Origin: Diploscapter coronatus
Taxonomy: Eukaryota > Nematoda > Chromadorea > Rhabditida > Rhabditidae
Direction: 5' to 3'
DNA: 64,000 nt
NCBI GenBank assembly: GCA_964036155.1
Contig: OZ038422.1
Location: forward strand, 61,279,201 to 61,343,200
The notes beneath the pieces were generated by a model. It was not told the origin of the DNA and searched no databases. It saw only the letters and a program-made list of their open reading frames with translations. This document shows, piece after piece, positions 1 to 13,158 of this stretch (the first letter of the stretch is position 1; each line of letters opens with the position of its first letter). A program made the position numbers and the translations under genes.

Positions 1-43
1 ATATTTTTGAAGACAAACTAAAATAAAGGAATAAAACTCCAAC

Positions 44-166
44 CTGCTCCAAGACGATGTACTGATAGAGGTTGTAGTCGAAAACCAGGGGTTGCCGCTC
101 CAAAGCCTCGTGAGAGCAGCTCTCTCCGTGACCATGCCCGTCACCCGAATGGCCATGATCACACAT
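44..166 (-). CDS. PITHD1: PITH-domain protein (PITHD1-like), first exon only
   Basis: The visible exon encodes about 41 residues beginning MCDHGHSGDGHGHGESCSHE, and the gene continues past the left edge of the window. A His/Gly-rich start followed by a segment ending YNLYQYIVLEQ resembles the N terminus of PITHD1 proteins, whose PITH domain is related to a domain of thioredoxin-like TXNL1 (family knowledge). The exon ends in CAG followed by a GT donor reading leftward. The ATG at 166 lies seven bases after a TTTTTAG acceptor-like site with no visible upstream exon, so it is probably trans-spliced. It sits 666 bp downstream of the cyclin Y stop codon on the same strand, so a shared transcript is possible but not shown. 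The identification rests on a short N terminus. Confidence 0.75.
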
Positions 167-832
167 TGCAAATCTAAAAACACGCCCCACTCACTTTTTC
201 AAAGTCAAGAACTACACGATAAAAAATACAAGTCAGAATCAAACTGGGAAACGTAAAATTAAAATTGAATTGAAAATTTAGATGATTTATTTTCTCGAAA
301 GTCATATAAAATCGTTCTTCTGCAAGAATTTGACAATTTTTCGAAGAAAAAATGTGCACCTTTGAAGTCGATAGGCTTCTATAAGAGTTAGAATAGAGTT
401 TACATGGAGCAAGAAAGTCTGACTTGAATAGAATTAATAGAACTTCATCAAATTTAATAAATTATACAAATTTAAGTATTTTCAGGAAATTACTGGAAAG
501 ATTTCAGCGAATGATTGCAAAAATTATTACACAGATTATTATGGTCTAGTACATGTATTAGAGCTGACATAAAAATACTGATAAAAACTTGAAAATTAAC
601 CATTCAAACACCTGCTAATTGCTAAATTTTGACAAAAAAAGCCATCTAAAATTTAGTAATTAGCATGTTCAAAAGTGATCAATTTTCAGATTTTTATCTC
701 TAACAATGCCACTTAAAATAGCAACCTTGGTCCGGAGAAAATTGGAAAGAAATTAATAAATTAGAATTTCGGCAAAAATCGAAAAAAAAAACATGGCAAA
801 TTCAAAACCAAACCGCTATCCATCCAACTGCG
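167..832. other. Intergenic between cyclin Y and the PITHD1-like gene
   Basis: AT-rich sequence between two same-strand genes. It should hold the cyclin Y 3' UTR and the upstream region of the PITHD1-like gene. I see no coding exon, RNA gene or repeat in it. Confidence 0.6.
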
Positions 833-3081
833 TTACGAAATCACGACGGGCTGGCGTCGTTCGGTGAACAATCTCTCTGCAGAATGGCTCCGTTTCATGT
901 TGTGCTGCAAACGGTCCTCGCAAACTCGACTCATCGCCTAGAATTTAAACATTTGCAATTTTTTTAACATTTAGAACTGTTTTGTGCAAGCTAACATAGA
1001 AAAATTGATTTTTTCTTTTATAATTTTATCTAAAAAAAAAGTTTAGAAATGAATTTTTAAAAATAAAAAATCGACCTCCAACTTCTTCGCCCTTTCCTTG
1101 TACAGGGGCTGCATGGGGAGTTGTAAATCATTCGCCAAGGCGAGAGTCCGCAAATCGAAGTAATATTTCGCGTATACGGAACTGGGCACCTCGATGTTGA
1201 AGTCGAGACACTCCAGGAAGCGTCTTTCGAGTTCGTTCCTAAAAACTAATGAAATTTGGAATTCTTAAAAGTGGCCATATTTTACAGAACAAGTTAAATC
1301 TTTTCTTTATAAAAGAGCTCAGAAATATCTAATCTTAGATATATTTTTTTTTTGAAAATCAAAATGGCTTACATATCGTCAACGTTGGTGTCCCTCAGAA
1401 TCTGGCAATAGTCCACATTCCAAACTGCTTGATCGTCCCAGACTTTCGAGGCCAGCATTATCGAGCCCAACACAACACGTCGCCAATTTGACGGGCAAAG
1501 GTCCATTTCAGCGTAGTTCAGAAGCCGCTCGATGTAAACTAACGTAATAATGGCACATTCTGCGGTGAGTTGAGCGGAGTGGAACAGTGTTCGAACGAAT
1601 CGGTAAATTTGTCGATGATCCGGGTCTCGGGTCACCAATTCGGCAGGAATCGGTTCTCTCTGAAAATATTTAATCGTTTTCTCCTCAAATCAAAAATCGA
1701 AATCTAAAATAAATTAATTTTCAGAGTTTTCTTGAAGGAAACAAGAATAAATAACGGGTTCTGTAAAAAAATAGAAAAAAGCTACAGTAAATTTAAAAAG
1801 TTAAAAAAATACCGTAATCGGATGAAGTCGTTCTTCGAAAATTTCCATCAACCGTTCGTGACCTCGGTTCTTCCGATTCGCGATGTGGTAGTAAATGGCA
1901 AGAGAAATGCACTTTATCGTGTTTTTCAGATTCGGCTGACTTATCGTAGAATCGTCTGAAGAGAAAATGTTAAAATCGGCATATTTTATGAAACTCACAA
2001 AATTTCGGGCTAAAACTAATACCAACTGATGGGTTATAAAAAGGTGATTTTTTTTAAATTGAACAAAAAATAACACATACCAATATAAATAGTGGAGCAA
2101 CTGCTAGATTTTCTCAAACTTCTCGGCAAAACTCCAGGAAAACCGCCCCCGGCCGCCAACGCGTCAAGCATATAGCACGAACGGCGGTTGTCTTTTACTG
2201 AAGAAAAATAGAAATGCATAATTTTTGAAAATTTCAATAGAATTAATCTGGCAACCTGGATATTTCGTAACTTCGTAGCCTATGAAATAGTATGGGAAAA
2301 GATTTCTTCCAACCTCGCCCTATACCCTTAACTATGGGCTACGAAGCTACGAATTATCCAAATTGCAGCTATCTTCATGGATTTACTGAAAATAAAATAT
2401 GTGTAATGTTGGGAACTCTAATAACGCTATTTTCGTGAAATATAGCTCTTCTAAAAGATAGAAATTATCTTAAAATACTTTCAAAAGCCAAAAATAATTA
2501 GAAACTTCTTTGAAGAGTGAATTTAGAGAAATTTTATAATTTAAAAGAAAAAAAAACTAACATTTAATTTCACTCCGACTCCGTTCCATGAAAGTGGGTC
2601 TCGCTGTGGGGTGCGTTGAGGGGTCCTCTTCTCCAACTAAAAATAATAAAATTAAATTAAAATAAAGGTTTGGTCTATTTTTGAGAAATAAAAAATCTTG
2701 GTTTATGCTGATTATAATTACAACTTATTATTAAAATGAAATCGAAATTTAGTCCCTTCCAGATGGTAAACTTATTAAAATAATAAAAAAAACTAATAGT
2801 AAAAATAATAACGAACCATCCAAAACCTCGCGTTCAGAAATATGCGGCAGAAAATTCGTCGAGGTTTCATCTCGCGGAAACGACTGATTGATGTATTGGA
2901 ACTGGAAGTAGCAAAATGAAGAAATCAACGATAACCATCACGGATAATTAAGAGGTAATTGCTCTAATTAACTCACTTCGACTTGATTATTCCTCGTGTA
3001 TTGACCCTCGTAGTAGGCGGACAGTTGTTTGTCATCACGAGTGGACGAATTGCTTCGCAAACAGCACGACGAATTACCCAT
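833..3081 (-). CDS. cyy-1: Cyclin Y
   Basis: Eight exons (2977-3081, 2817-2901, 2562-2636, 2081-2197, 1813-1955, 1373-1659, 1076-1238, 833-937) join in phase to give 359 residues, the usual length for nematode cyclin Y. The N terminus MGNSSCCLR fits myristoylation and palmitoylation, as in vertebrate CCNY. The conserved [18 protein letters not shown] block (around residue 120) spans an intron. The cyclin box follows at roughly residues 190-310, with [17 protein letters not shown] as its core. The family activates the PFTAIRE/PCTAIRE-type kinases CDK14 and CDK16 at the plasma membrane; in C. elegans CYY-1 acts with PCT-1 in synapse remodelling and presynaptic transport. The end, [29 protein letters not shown], keeps a basic serine-containing site of the kind bound by 14-3-3. 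Introns are 75-364 nt. Confidence 0.95.
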
Positions 3082-6000
3082 GATTGGCCAACTATCGAGG
3101 TAATTAAGTCTGAAAGAGGGTAGTTAAATCCGAAGGTACTTATTTTATCGTGCTTAAATCGGAAATTAAAGCTAACCTGAACGATATCACCAGCGTTCTA
3201 GCACATTTTATTCATCTCCAAGGCCGATAGAACGCAACCACTTTCAATTAGGCCGACCACCCAAATCGATTCCTGGAATTAGCGGGGTGAATCGGGATAA
3301 TTATCGGATAATAAAGGAGATAATTAAAGACAATTATCGATCGAAAAACAGTCAATTAGTGAATGGAAGGGGAGTCGATATTGGGGACACTGGCTTTGCA
3401 AGGGGAGTGCACGCTTCTTATCGCCGAAGCAATTCGGGGATTCAAAACGAAGATTTTCATGAGTTTATTTTTTGTATTAATTTTATGCTAATCTCATATC
3501 TCCTTTTTTCTCATCGGGAATGTATACAGGATCCAATTTGGTACTTAAAAATGGATAATCCACCCTTTTTCGACGAATAAAAATATGACTGGCGGTCCCC
3601 AGTCTTAGCTATAATTTTAATCTCGAACATTTGATCTTAATCTAAATAACAGTCTTTCCATTGTAATTATGATTAAGCTAAACCGAGCTATAAACATTTC
3701 TATCTCAATTCATGGAAAAAGCTATCGGAATCTCTTGCGCGCATTCTGGATATTGATACTCCTCCATGTTTTCGTATCTATGCCTAAGCATTATAATCCC
3801 TTGGTATTCGACAAATCGTTATTGTTTTCCTACGATTTGACATTCTTATTCCTCTTTTCTTTAACTTCTATATCTCTTTTTCTCTATTTCTTTCCATTAT
3901 ATTTTCTTTCTCTGCCGCTTTTCCACTCTAATAAATCCTCGCTATTTCTTCATCTGCAACTGGGTGGTTTATGAGTTTTATGGCAATCGCTTTCTGCGCC
4001 CGCTTTGTAGCCCGTATTCCGATTTTTTTTCTTTTTCTTATTTCTTTTCACTTTCTCTCCCCTATAGTCTTTTACTTTTCGTCTTCCGAAACTTTAGATC
4101 GAAACTTTGCGCATTCTTTCTACTGAAATAAGTTTTTCATGATCTCAAAAAGTTCTTAGATTTTGATTCAATCTTAGTTTATGATCGTAAATATATTTTT
4201 AAGAGTTAACAGCCCCTGATAAAATAATAATTCCTTAAATTATTGATTTTTCTTCTATTTTTGAAGATCTAAGTAGTTTGTACTTTAAATCGGCAAAATT
4301 TTGCGCAATAATATTATCGTTCACCTCTCAAAATCCTTGCAAAACTAGAATTTCCCCTTCTTTTTTCCAGAAACCGTATTTGCCCACCTGCCCTTTTCTG
4401 GATGTGTCTTCAATTAGACTTGAAATATTCCAACCTGTTTTTTCACGCCTATGTTTTATCATGTGAATAAGTGCTTCTTCAATTTTGTACGAAAATGTCT
4501 TTTCCCATATTTGAGTGTTTCTAACAAAAAGGAAAAGTGGGAATGCTTCTGAAAAGCAATCGCTTTGGCTCAATAATACACGTGGTTTGATATTTTTCAG
4601 ATAGTACAATTTCGTTCTCTCCCTTTCTATCGGAAAGAAATCAATTTTATTACCAGAAAACGACTGCATTTCATCTCGATCGAATTTTTCACATCGTCAT
4701 TTTATCGATTTGTCGCCGAAAATTCATCTCGAAAAAATCGCTCTCCTTTCCCCTTTTCACAATTGTTATTTTTATTCAAAACCGACTACTGCAGGGGCCC
4801 TTTTTCAATTTAATTATATGACATTTCCAAACGCCCACACATACATGCAATCTTCTATGCATTCTTTTACATAAAAAGGTACATTTCTAAATCTGAAAAT
4901 CGAAGTTTTGTAGCTTTATATTTTACTTAGGAAAAATTGATCTCGTTTTCAAGAATTTTTGATCTCACATTTGATTTTAAATCAAATACTCAAGGCACAA
5001 TTTTTAAAAATTATTATTGTCTTGTTGTTTTCTTAAACATCCTAAATTCCTAGGACTAATTCCGGTTTTTCATCGAATTTGAAGCATTTTTAGCCCTCTC
5101 TCTCTCGAATTTAAATTTCTTCTCTCCTAAATAAGAGGGGATCTATCACAAGGCGTTTCTTCTCTATTTCCTTTTCAATACTATTTCTCTTTGAACTTTT
5201 CTCCAATTCTCTCATTTTATGTGCTATTTCATAGGCTTAGTACTTTTACATTTACTTCTAAAAAAAACTACTGCGCGGCCTGTTTCCGAAAGAGCGCGAG
5301 GTTAAGCAAGACAAATGGCGAATTGGAATAGTTAAAGATCGTATGAAAACGAGAGAAGAAAAGATAGAGAATATTTAGGGAAGTTTAGAGAAATAGCATT
5401 TGAAATTAAGAGATTTGAGAAAGAAATTAGAGAAATAGTTTTGAAATTCGAAGGATCTGAGATAATAGTTAAGAAATGTTAGAGAAATAATAAGCCAAAT
5501 TGAAGAGATTGGAAGATTTAAGAAAGTGCTTGTAAAAAATGAGAGAAATAGTATGGGGAATTCAGAAAGAGTTAGAGAACTAGAAGTACGGATTGCGGAC
5601 GCTATTCATTCATGTGGGCTAGTAGCCGATCGTAGCCGTTTTTTTCAAGTCGATGTTCCTCATCGCGAATCTCACAACACTTTATTCGATTTCTATTAGA
5701 TATCGGAAGAAATCCACACTACTTGGCGGGTTTTCAATAATTCTCTAACATTTTATTAGTCTATTTAGAATTATTATATGATTGAAAATAAATTGAAAGT
5801 TTATATTCTGATATATCGTGCATCTCCTATTTATGAAATTCGGATTATTTCATGGTTTATAAATTGCAATATTAACATGAGTTTTGGACTTAAGAGGAAA
5901 ATAGAAATGAATCATGCATTCTATTTTAAATAGTCGTGGAATAGTAAACTATCATTCTAATTTAGGATGAAGATCAGCTAGGTCTAATTTCTCATAAACA

Positions 6001-9000
6001 TAAACAACGTAAAATTATTTCATTTCACATATCTTCGCAATTATCCTATTATTTTGCGGGTGCTTAATTTCAAATATTGCAACATATCGTTTTCGCGTTT
6101 TCATTTGAAAATATTGTTAAATAATTAATTCGGTCTTTAACTCATTATGTCCGCCTCCTGGTCTTTCAGAGTAAGGCTATATGGAAAATGCCCCCGCAGC
6201 AAGTCTTTCTAGACGTTTTCATAATTTCGATCGGGGTTTTTTCGGGCCGTTTAATTTTTGCCTCGGCAAAGCGAGTAATTATAAATGTGGGCATCGAAGC
6301 TAAGAGAGAAGTGCTAAAAGAGTCGATTCGAGCACATATTTAACGGCGAAACTGCCCTCTATTTTGCAATTCATTGACTTCCGTGATGAAGCACAATGGT
6401 TTCATACTTTTCCCTAGAATGTCGCACTTTAAACTTCAACTGGGTTGTACTTTCGACTATTTTTATCATTAGATTTGACTAAGATATTTGCTTTATTTTA
6501 TCATATTTTTTGTTTATGCTATTTCCTCGGAATTTTTCAGATAAGTGCCGGTATTATTTCGCTGATAACTCAGTAACTTTACAAAATTTCTATAATTCTT
6601 CTAGAAGTTTCAAATTTGCATTTCATGATAACAGTTATAGAGAAAAAGCAGGTAAAATCAACGTTCTAAATGCGCTTTCTTCCTACCGTCCTCCCCTCCC
6701 CCCTATGCTGTATTCTAGGTGATGTTTCATCTTTTTCCCGCTGCCAATAATTTTCGATTTGTTACATAGTTTGTTCGTTTATGATGTCACTAATTCTCCT
6801 TTCTCAATTCATTTTTTCCTCTTTCCGTCTGTATTTCTGCAACCAATTGTGGGCAAAGATCTTTGGCATTTGAAGGAGGATCAGCAGAAAAACCAGCAAT
6901 AAGAAAAAAGAAACACTTTGCCAATTTTCTATCGATTTATTCTTGTTGATCAGAATTTTTTCTCAGATATCTTTCATTCTTAAAATTTCCAACCCTAATG
7001 CAACTTTTATGAAATTATATACACAAGGCGTAGATTTTCTTTGAGAATCATTTTATTTTTTTTATTTATCCATGAATTAAAAAAAATTTGATATTTCACA
7101 AATCTCAAACATCCCAAATTTTCAATTCTTTTCAAACTACAAAATGCACTTGTTTCGCGCCCCCAGACTTTGCGCAAAAACACGTCCAATCTCCTGTTAG
7201 CCGTTTTGTAGCTCTTTTGTCTAAAGAGCGATCATCTTTTATCAGCGATAATCTCAATATTTTATCATAGGCCCCGAAAACAGCCTGAGATAATTTATAT
7301 TCCATCTTTCTGTCTAGATTTTCAAAGTCTGTGCTTCAACATTGAAAGATAGCTCTAAAATTCCGTCTAATATGATTTTATGAACCTGGAAAGGAAATTG
7401 CAGATCCCTTAATTTTTCAAAAGTTCAACGGCTCTTTCCTGGCAAGGAAACGATTTCCAGTTAGCCGAATTGTAGTTACTCCTTCATGGAATTTCCAGTT
7501 TCTCAAGCTCTTTAACCTTTCGTTCTTTATCTTTATCGCTAGATTAGTCCGCTAATTTAATTGATGAAGCTTTGACGCAAGAATCACTATATTGCATCAC
7601 AAAATTTTTCTCGTAATTTTATAACTTAGGATAGAAATATCCATTCTTCTGAACTTCTCTAAAAACATAGATTTTTTTATTTTATAAGAAAATATTTTGA
7701 CGCGCACATCAGTGTCGTGTCGTGGCACACAAGCTCTATTACAGATCTTAGATATTTTCCTCGTTCCGATTATATTCTATGCTCATATTTTTCGTGCTAT
7801 TTCTCTAAATTTTATATCTTTTCCAACACTATTTCTATAATTTTGGTATCTTTTTGCATCTTATTTTCGATCGTTCTCTCGATGAGCTGGTGAGGGCCAA
7901 AATGCAGGTGTTAGTGTATGTTTTCTTTGCGCTCTACTGTCGATACCGTCTATTTTCTCTCATCCTTTTCGTCTCTGAAGATCCCCTACTATTTTTCTAC
8001 TACTGATCGTATTGAGGAGGGGTCACTTGGCGAGCAATAGTACGGGTTTTTGAGAGATGCAAAGAATCTAATGCCGCTAGCCCAGTGTCCTGTTTTAGGC
8101 CGTACTATTTCTCTTCGTGTTTTTCTTTTCATCTCTTATTTTTCAATGTTATTTTTGCGTCTGTTTTTATCTTTGCTGGTGAATATTCAAGCGTGTTTGT
8201 CCTTCTTATAGATTGTAATTCCCTCTCTCGGATCCTCATCTTTTTGCTTATCCCCTCACAAAATCTTGGAATAATTATTATCGCATGATGCTTCCGGTTC
8301 AAAATAATATTATTTTTGCTATTTTTATAATCGTGTTGTTTGTTTAGTTTTTATCTTACCTTGTATTTTTTCTTATCTGTAAATTTGAAAACCGTCTAGG
8401 ATTTAGTGCAAATTGTGTTCGATTCGAATTGAATTTCAGAGCAATTCTGTAATTACTGTGAAAGCCTTTGGGTGGTTTCAAAGCTTCGCGATTTTTCTTT
8501 GCCAATTATAAAACATAGCAATTACTCTCATCTTAAACGAAGAATTTTAAATGTGAATATATGAACTCCAAAATTCAGGAAGCTTGTTCAAAATATTGTG
8601 TGAATTTGCTAACGCGCATCATCACTTGCTCGCGTGTATTATATCGAAGAAGAAATGTTTGTTTTTGTGACATGAATTAGAGTATGGAAAGGCCAGGTTA
8701 GACGGGTGGCTAGAGAATTGAGGAATAGTGCGGAGAAATGAGAGAGCGGACAGTTAGAGCGATTAGAGATACAGAGCGGGGGATAAAAGATGAACAAGGA
8801 AGAGAGATGGAAGGAGATGAGTAGCCAACAACCCAAGCTCTATTCCTATTCCTATTTTCACACATTCTATTGAACAGACATTATTTACGCGTTTACTAAA
8901 TTTTGATTAATTTCTTAGAAATTTCATGAAAATCGCATTTCTAGCTCTGAATTGAATTAGTCGTCATTTATGCTAATACCAAAGTCTTGTTGGGCTTCAT

Positions 9001-9493
9001 CTTTAATCTGAAAGGGACTAGATAAAGTCTAGAATTCTGACCTCTGAATTCTGTATGTTTAAAGATTGTCCCAGACCAATCTTGATTTCTAACTACACTT
9101 TTTTATTCTCACGATACAAAATTTTGGTTTCTTGAATTTCGAACAAACCTCATTCGTCATACGTGCAAAATCTGTGAATTTTATATGTTTGTCAGTTTGC
9201 GAAATTATTTTCTTCAATTAAACTTTTTGATATTTATGAGAATCTAAGCATATGCCCCACTATGAAAAATTCGTATCTGTAGTTTCATGTAAATTTTCGA
9301 GAAGTTAATAGTAATCTAACCTAATTCGAAAATTTAGGAAAAATTACTGCCAAATTCGACCTTGTTCATTCTTCTAGTCCATCCAAATTTATCTTCCTCT
9401 CCTCCTCCTATTCTTTCTCTTCGAACTTTTCATTTATCCTCACTAGTCAATCGTTAATTCCAAAAGAGTGCAGTAGCAGCAGAAGGTTTGCGC

Positions 9494-9620
9494 CGTACCT
9501 CCAGCCGGTTTTGTTTCATCTATTCCAATACATTAGGTGATAGACGGTGGGATTTGTGACGTATGTCTAGCCGGTTTTTCGTGTTCTATACTTCAACATG
9601 TGGTGATAGATTCGGTGTGT
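9494..9620. repeat. Two diverged tandem units of about 66 bp
   Basis: Unit one starts at 9494 and unit two at 9560. Both contain AGCCGGTTTT, then a T-rich stretch with CTAT, then GTGATAGA. The units differ at many positions, so this is an old duplication of unknown role. Confidence 0.5.
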
Positions 9621-12496
9621 TTCTCTAACCTCACGCGCGTGCGTCCACATTTCCTTGTATAGCGTGTATGGACGCTCTGCGCGCCTTCGGTCTTCCTTTC
9701 GGCCAATTTATTTTTCTTTTGTTCTCCTAAAATCCACGCTATCTCTCGTCACTCTCTATTTTTTGGTAGTGGCCAGTTTTGGGTTGTCCTCTCTCGATTC
9801 TTCATTATCTATCTTTCTATTCCCATTTTGCGTGTATGAATCTCTCTTTCACTTTTCTACCTTTCTGTAATATAATTTCTTCTCTTTAAAATTTCCCATA
9901 AGTTCTGCCCTTTTTATGTGCAATTTTATCTTTAGCATTTTTTATATATAAGCGATCTTCTGACTCTTTACCTTTAATTTTGTACAACTCTTCCCAACAT
10001 TCTATATAATTTTCCAACCTATTTTACTGAAGTTAGAAGTATTTTTGAGTAATTCAAGTTTTGATATTTTTAGTTGAAGGTGGGGAGAAAGAGTGCGCAC
10101 GGGCGTTCATTGTTCATTTTCTGTCTCTCGCTTATTTGGAAGTTTTTATCATCCCACCGACTCTGCCTTCAGTCTATTCTCCAATATAGACATAGGATCG
10201 AGACGCAGGGGGGAGTGTCGACTTATTTTTGCAGAAATTACGAATTTCTTCGCATAAAATTGGAAATCAATTTTCCTGTCTTTCACTTTCACAAAATATT
10301 CGACTCCTCCTTTCGAGCGAGATGTGTTTCAATATTTTATACTAGACGATTGGAAGTATTATCGATTTCGGAAGACTCGAATAGATTTAATAGAATTTCG
10401 CAGCATGACTAAATCTTGGATTTCAACATTTTTCAAGGTCTTGATGGTCATAAACTTAAATTCTTCATGCAAATGTCTTCAACGAGTATTCAGGTGTTAA
10501 TAATTCCCTTATACCTTAGATCGTCATAAACTTAGACTTACTATGTAAATTTTTCCATAGGTTTCAGATCTGATTATTTCTATGTATTAGATTCTTTAAC
10601 TTTTCAGGTGTAACATTCACTTTTCGATCCTGAAACTGTTTCTCCTAAACTCTAAATTTCTCTTTCATCGATATCTTTGTGCATATAAAAATGATATACC
10701 TCCTCTCTATTTCTCTGGCTTGCTTCTATTTGTTAATGCTCGTGGCTCTCGTCTCTTCCCTCCTTTTTTGGTGCTCTTTATTCCTGTGCTCTCTCAAATT
10801 CCCGTCCTCCATCGTTCGGCATGCGGGAATGGAAAGAGGTTGTTGGCTTGGGGTGGTTCTTGCAATCTGTCCTCTAACTCTCTGATTTGGCCGGGCTATT
10901 TTGCCAAATTTCTCCAAGTCTCTTGTCTTCGCGTGCTATTTTGGACTCGCTTGTGGCCATATTTTGGCATTTCCTTCTTCTTGGCCGTCCCGCTTTCCTA
11001 CGGCTCATTCATTGATTCCCCCCTCCCTCTCGGAGAGTCGTCCCTCACTTTCTCAAACCGCGAGAAGGAGAATCCTTTATCTCGAACTTGGTAGAACCAA
11101 GTTATATCATTTATTAGCTGGGGATATTTTGGAATGCACCACATCTTGTGGCTCCTTATTTATCCTCAAAAAGTGATTTTGGAAAAAAAACAAGTTATAC
11201 CATTTGTAAGAACGAGATATTCTGGAGCTGTTCTTTGTTCTATAAATCTCCAACTATTTTTGCCTAGCTTCAAAAAAGCCGAATGCAAGTTAAACTAGAG
11301 AAATTTTTTGAAAAGTTCAAAATTCTTTCAGCTCTTTCTAACTTTCAATCCCAATCTTAAATCTTCTATCTTTCAGACTAGAAATGTATTCTTTGTTCAA
11401 AACAAAATTTATTCATTATTTTTGAAGAGATTATCATTTTTCTTCCCTTAATCTTAGGTATTTTAGAAAACTGAATAAAAATCTTCATTTCTCTCAAATT
11501 TCTACCCTATCCTTGAGTTCTTCAGTTACCAGTGTGGCTGCCTTCCTCCGACCCACTTGGCCTCTTCTCTCTTTCCTCTATTCTCATTAGCATATGCCCG
11601 TGCCAAGAATGGGTTCCTTCCCTCTTCGACTTCACCCATCTTCCCTCAGTTTATGGGTTTCTGTTGCCCATTTCTAACCATCTAGCCATTATTTCTTCAT
11701 CATTCGAGATTTCTCCCTCATTTTCTGGTCGCATATCCCATGTTTAATCATTAGGGGTGCGCGAAATTTGAGTTTTGAAAACTTCAGAGTCAGAACCGGA
11801 ATTCCGCCCACCTACCTCTGTAAATCAAGCATCTTAATAACTGCCTGAGATGGTCAATTTCTGAGTTTCCTTTTCTTTAACATGATTAAAATGTTCGAAA
11901 ATTTGAAAATATTTAATCATATCACCTGCGCGCGAAACTGAAATATTAATGTCGTTTATGTTCCGTGTTTACCCACTAAATTTCGTATCTCGATTTTGAT
12001 AAGCACCACTAAATTATATGATAGCGCGTGAACATTGCTTCTCAAAGTGCGGTGCGCAGTTTTCCCGCGATATTTTCTAAGAACCCCTTTATTTCTTATC
12101 AACAACAATTCACATAATTTTTGGTCTCTTTTGAATCTCTTTAGTTTTAGTGATATTCCCTTGATTCTTATCACCCATAAAATCATCACGAGCCCCGCTG
12201 CAGCTTCACTTTTGCACCTCGCGTTCAGTTTTCAGTTTACCTCCTCTTTCAATTTATCGTTTTTTCGGCGATGGAAACGAAGAATATGACAATGCCAATT
12301 GCGTTTGAATTATTGAATGCTCGCCAGGATGATAAATTTTCACGTTTTAAAGGAAACTTTGCCTATTCTTTCTGAGAATTCAAAATCTAAACAATTTTTG
12401 CTAGAAATTTTAACTCTTATAAAATTTCTGCACAATATATAATTATCGCAAATCAACATTCATCTGAAGTTCTCCAACTTTTCATAACAAATATTT

Positions 12497-12515
12497 AAAA
12501 AAAAAAAAAAAAAAA
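12497..12515. repeat. Poly-A tract
   Basis: A run of 19 A on the plus strand in the gene-free region. It could be a retroposed tail or simple slippage; no adjacent retroposed gene is visible. Confidence 0.8.
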
Positions 12516-13158
12516 CTTTCTTCTGATCTGATAAATGTAGTTTTTTTCGACTATCTATTGATAACTGACTCAACATCCCCTGGCTCATTTTCGCCAGATG
12601 TTCGCGAATTTACATGCAGCGCCTCTTATTTCGCTGATTCTTCCCGTTTTCTCCTGCTCGTTCCCCAATTTTCCTCCCGACTCCATCCCCGTCTCTCGCT
12701 CCGTACTGGTCCTTTCATCTATCGCCGCCCTTTCGCCCCTCCTCCCTCGGTTTTTCCTCGTTTAACAAATGCTGAGATGCTCCCGGAATACACACACAGG
12801 GCATATAATATTTTCGCGATTCGGCTACCAATGCGTTCTGAGCTGTTATTTCTCGCAGCACCGCTTTGATAACGGTCGATCGATTTTCGGCGTGAAAAGC
12901 GGAAAATTTCCCTTCTTGATAAAGTCGTGGAAATGTCACTGCCGCATTGAGGAAAATGCCATTACTTTGTGGTATTTGGTTTGACTTTGTTGTTCTCAAA
13001 ATCGTGGCATCCTATCTAAGCGTTTTCCTTGTTCAAATTCGTTAATTTTGAAAATCCAATAAGAACTTTAGTCAGATAGGTATCGCCTAAAACTATCTGC
13101 CTAAAATTTGCGCAAAAATAATTCTAAGATCATAATTTTCAGACGCCAACAACGGTGG

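Larger units (their letters stand above)
3082..13158. other. Ten-kilobase stretch with no gene seen
   Basis: It lies between the divergent starts of cyclin Y and the Gln-rich gene. The plus strand is strongly pyrimidine-rich from about 3.6 to 11.7 kb, with many CTATTTCTCT-like words. The open frames here are short, T-rich and without exon structure. About 12.58-12.80 kb is richer in GC and could be a promoter region for the Gln-rich gene. A TTTTCAG acceptor at 13142, 17 bases before the start codon, is a likely trans-splice site or the end of a long 5' intron. No tRNA or other RNA gene was recognised by eye. Confidence 0.5.
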
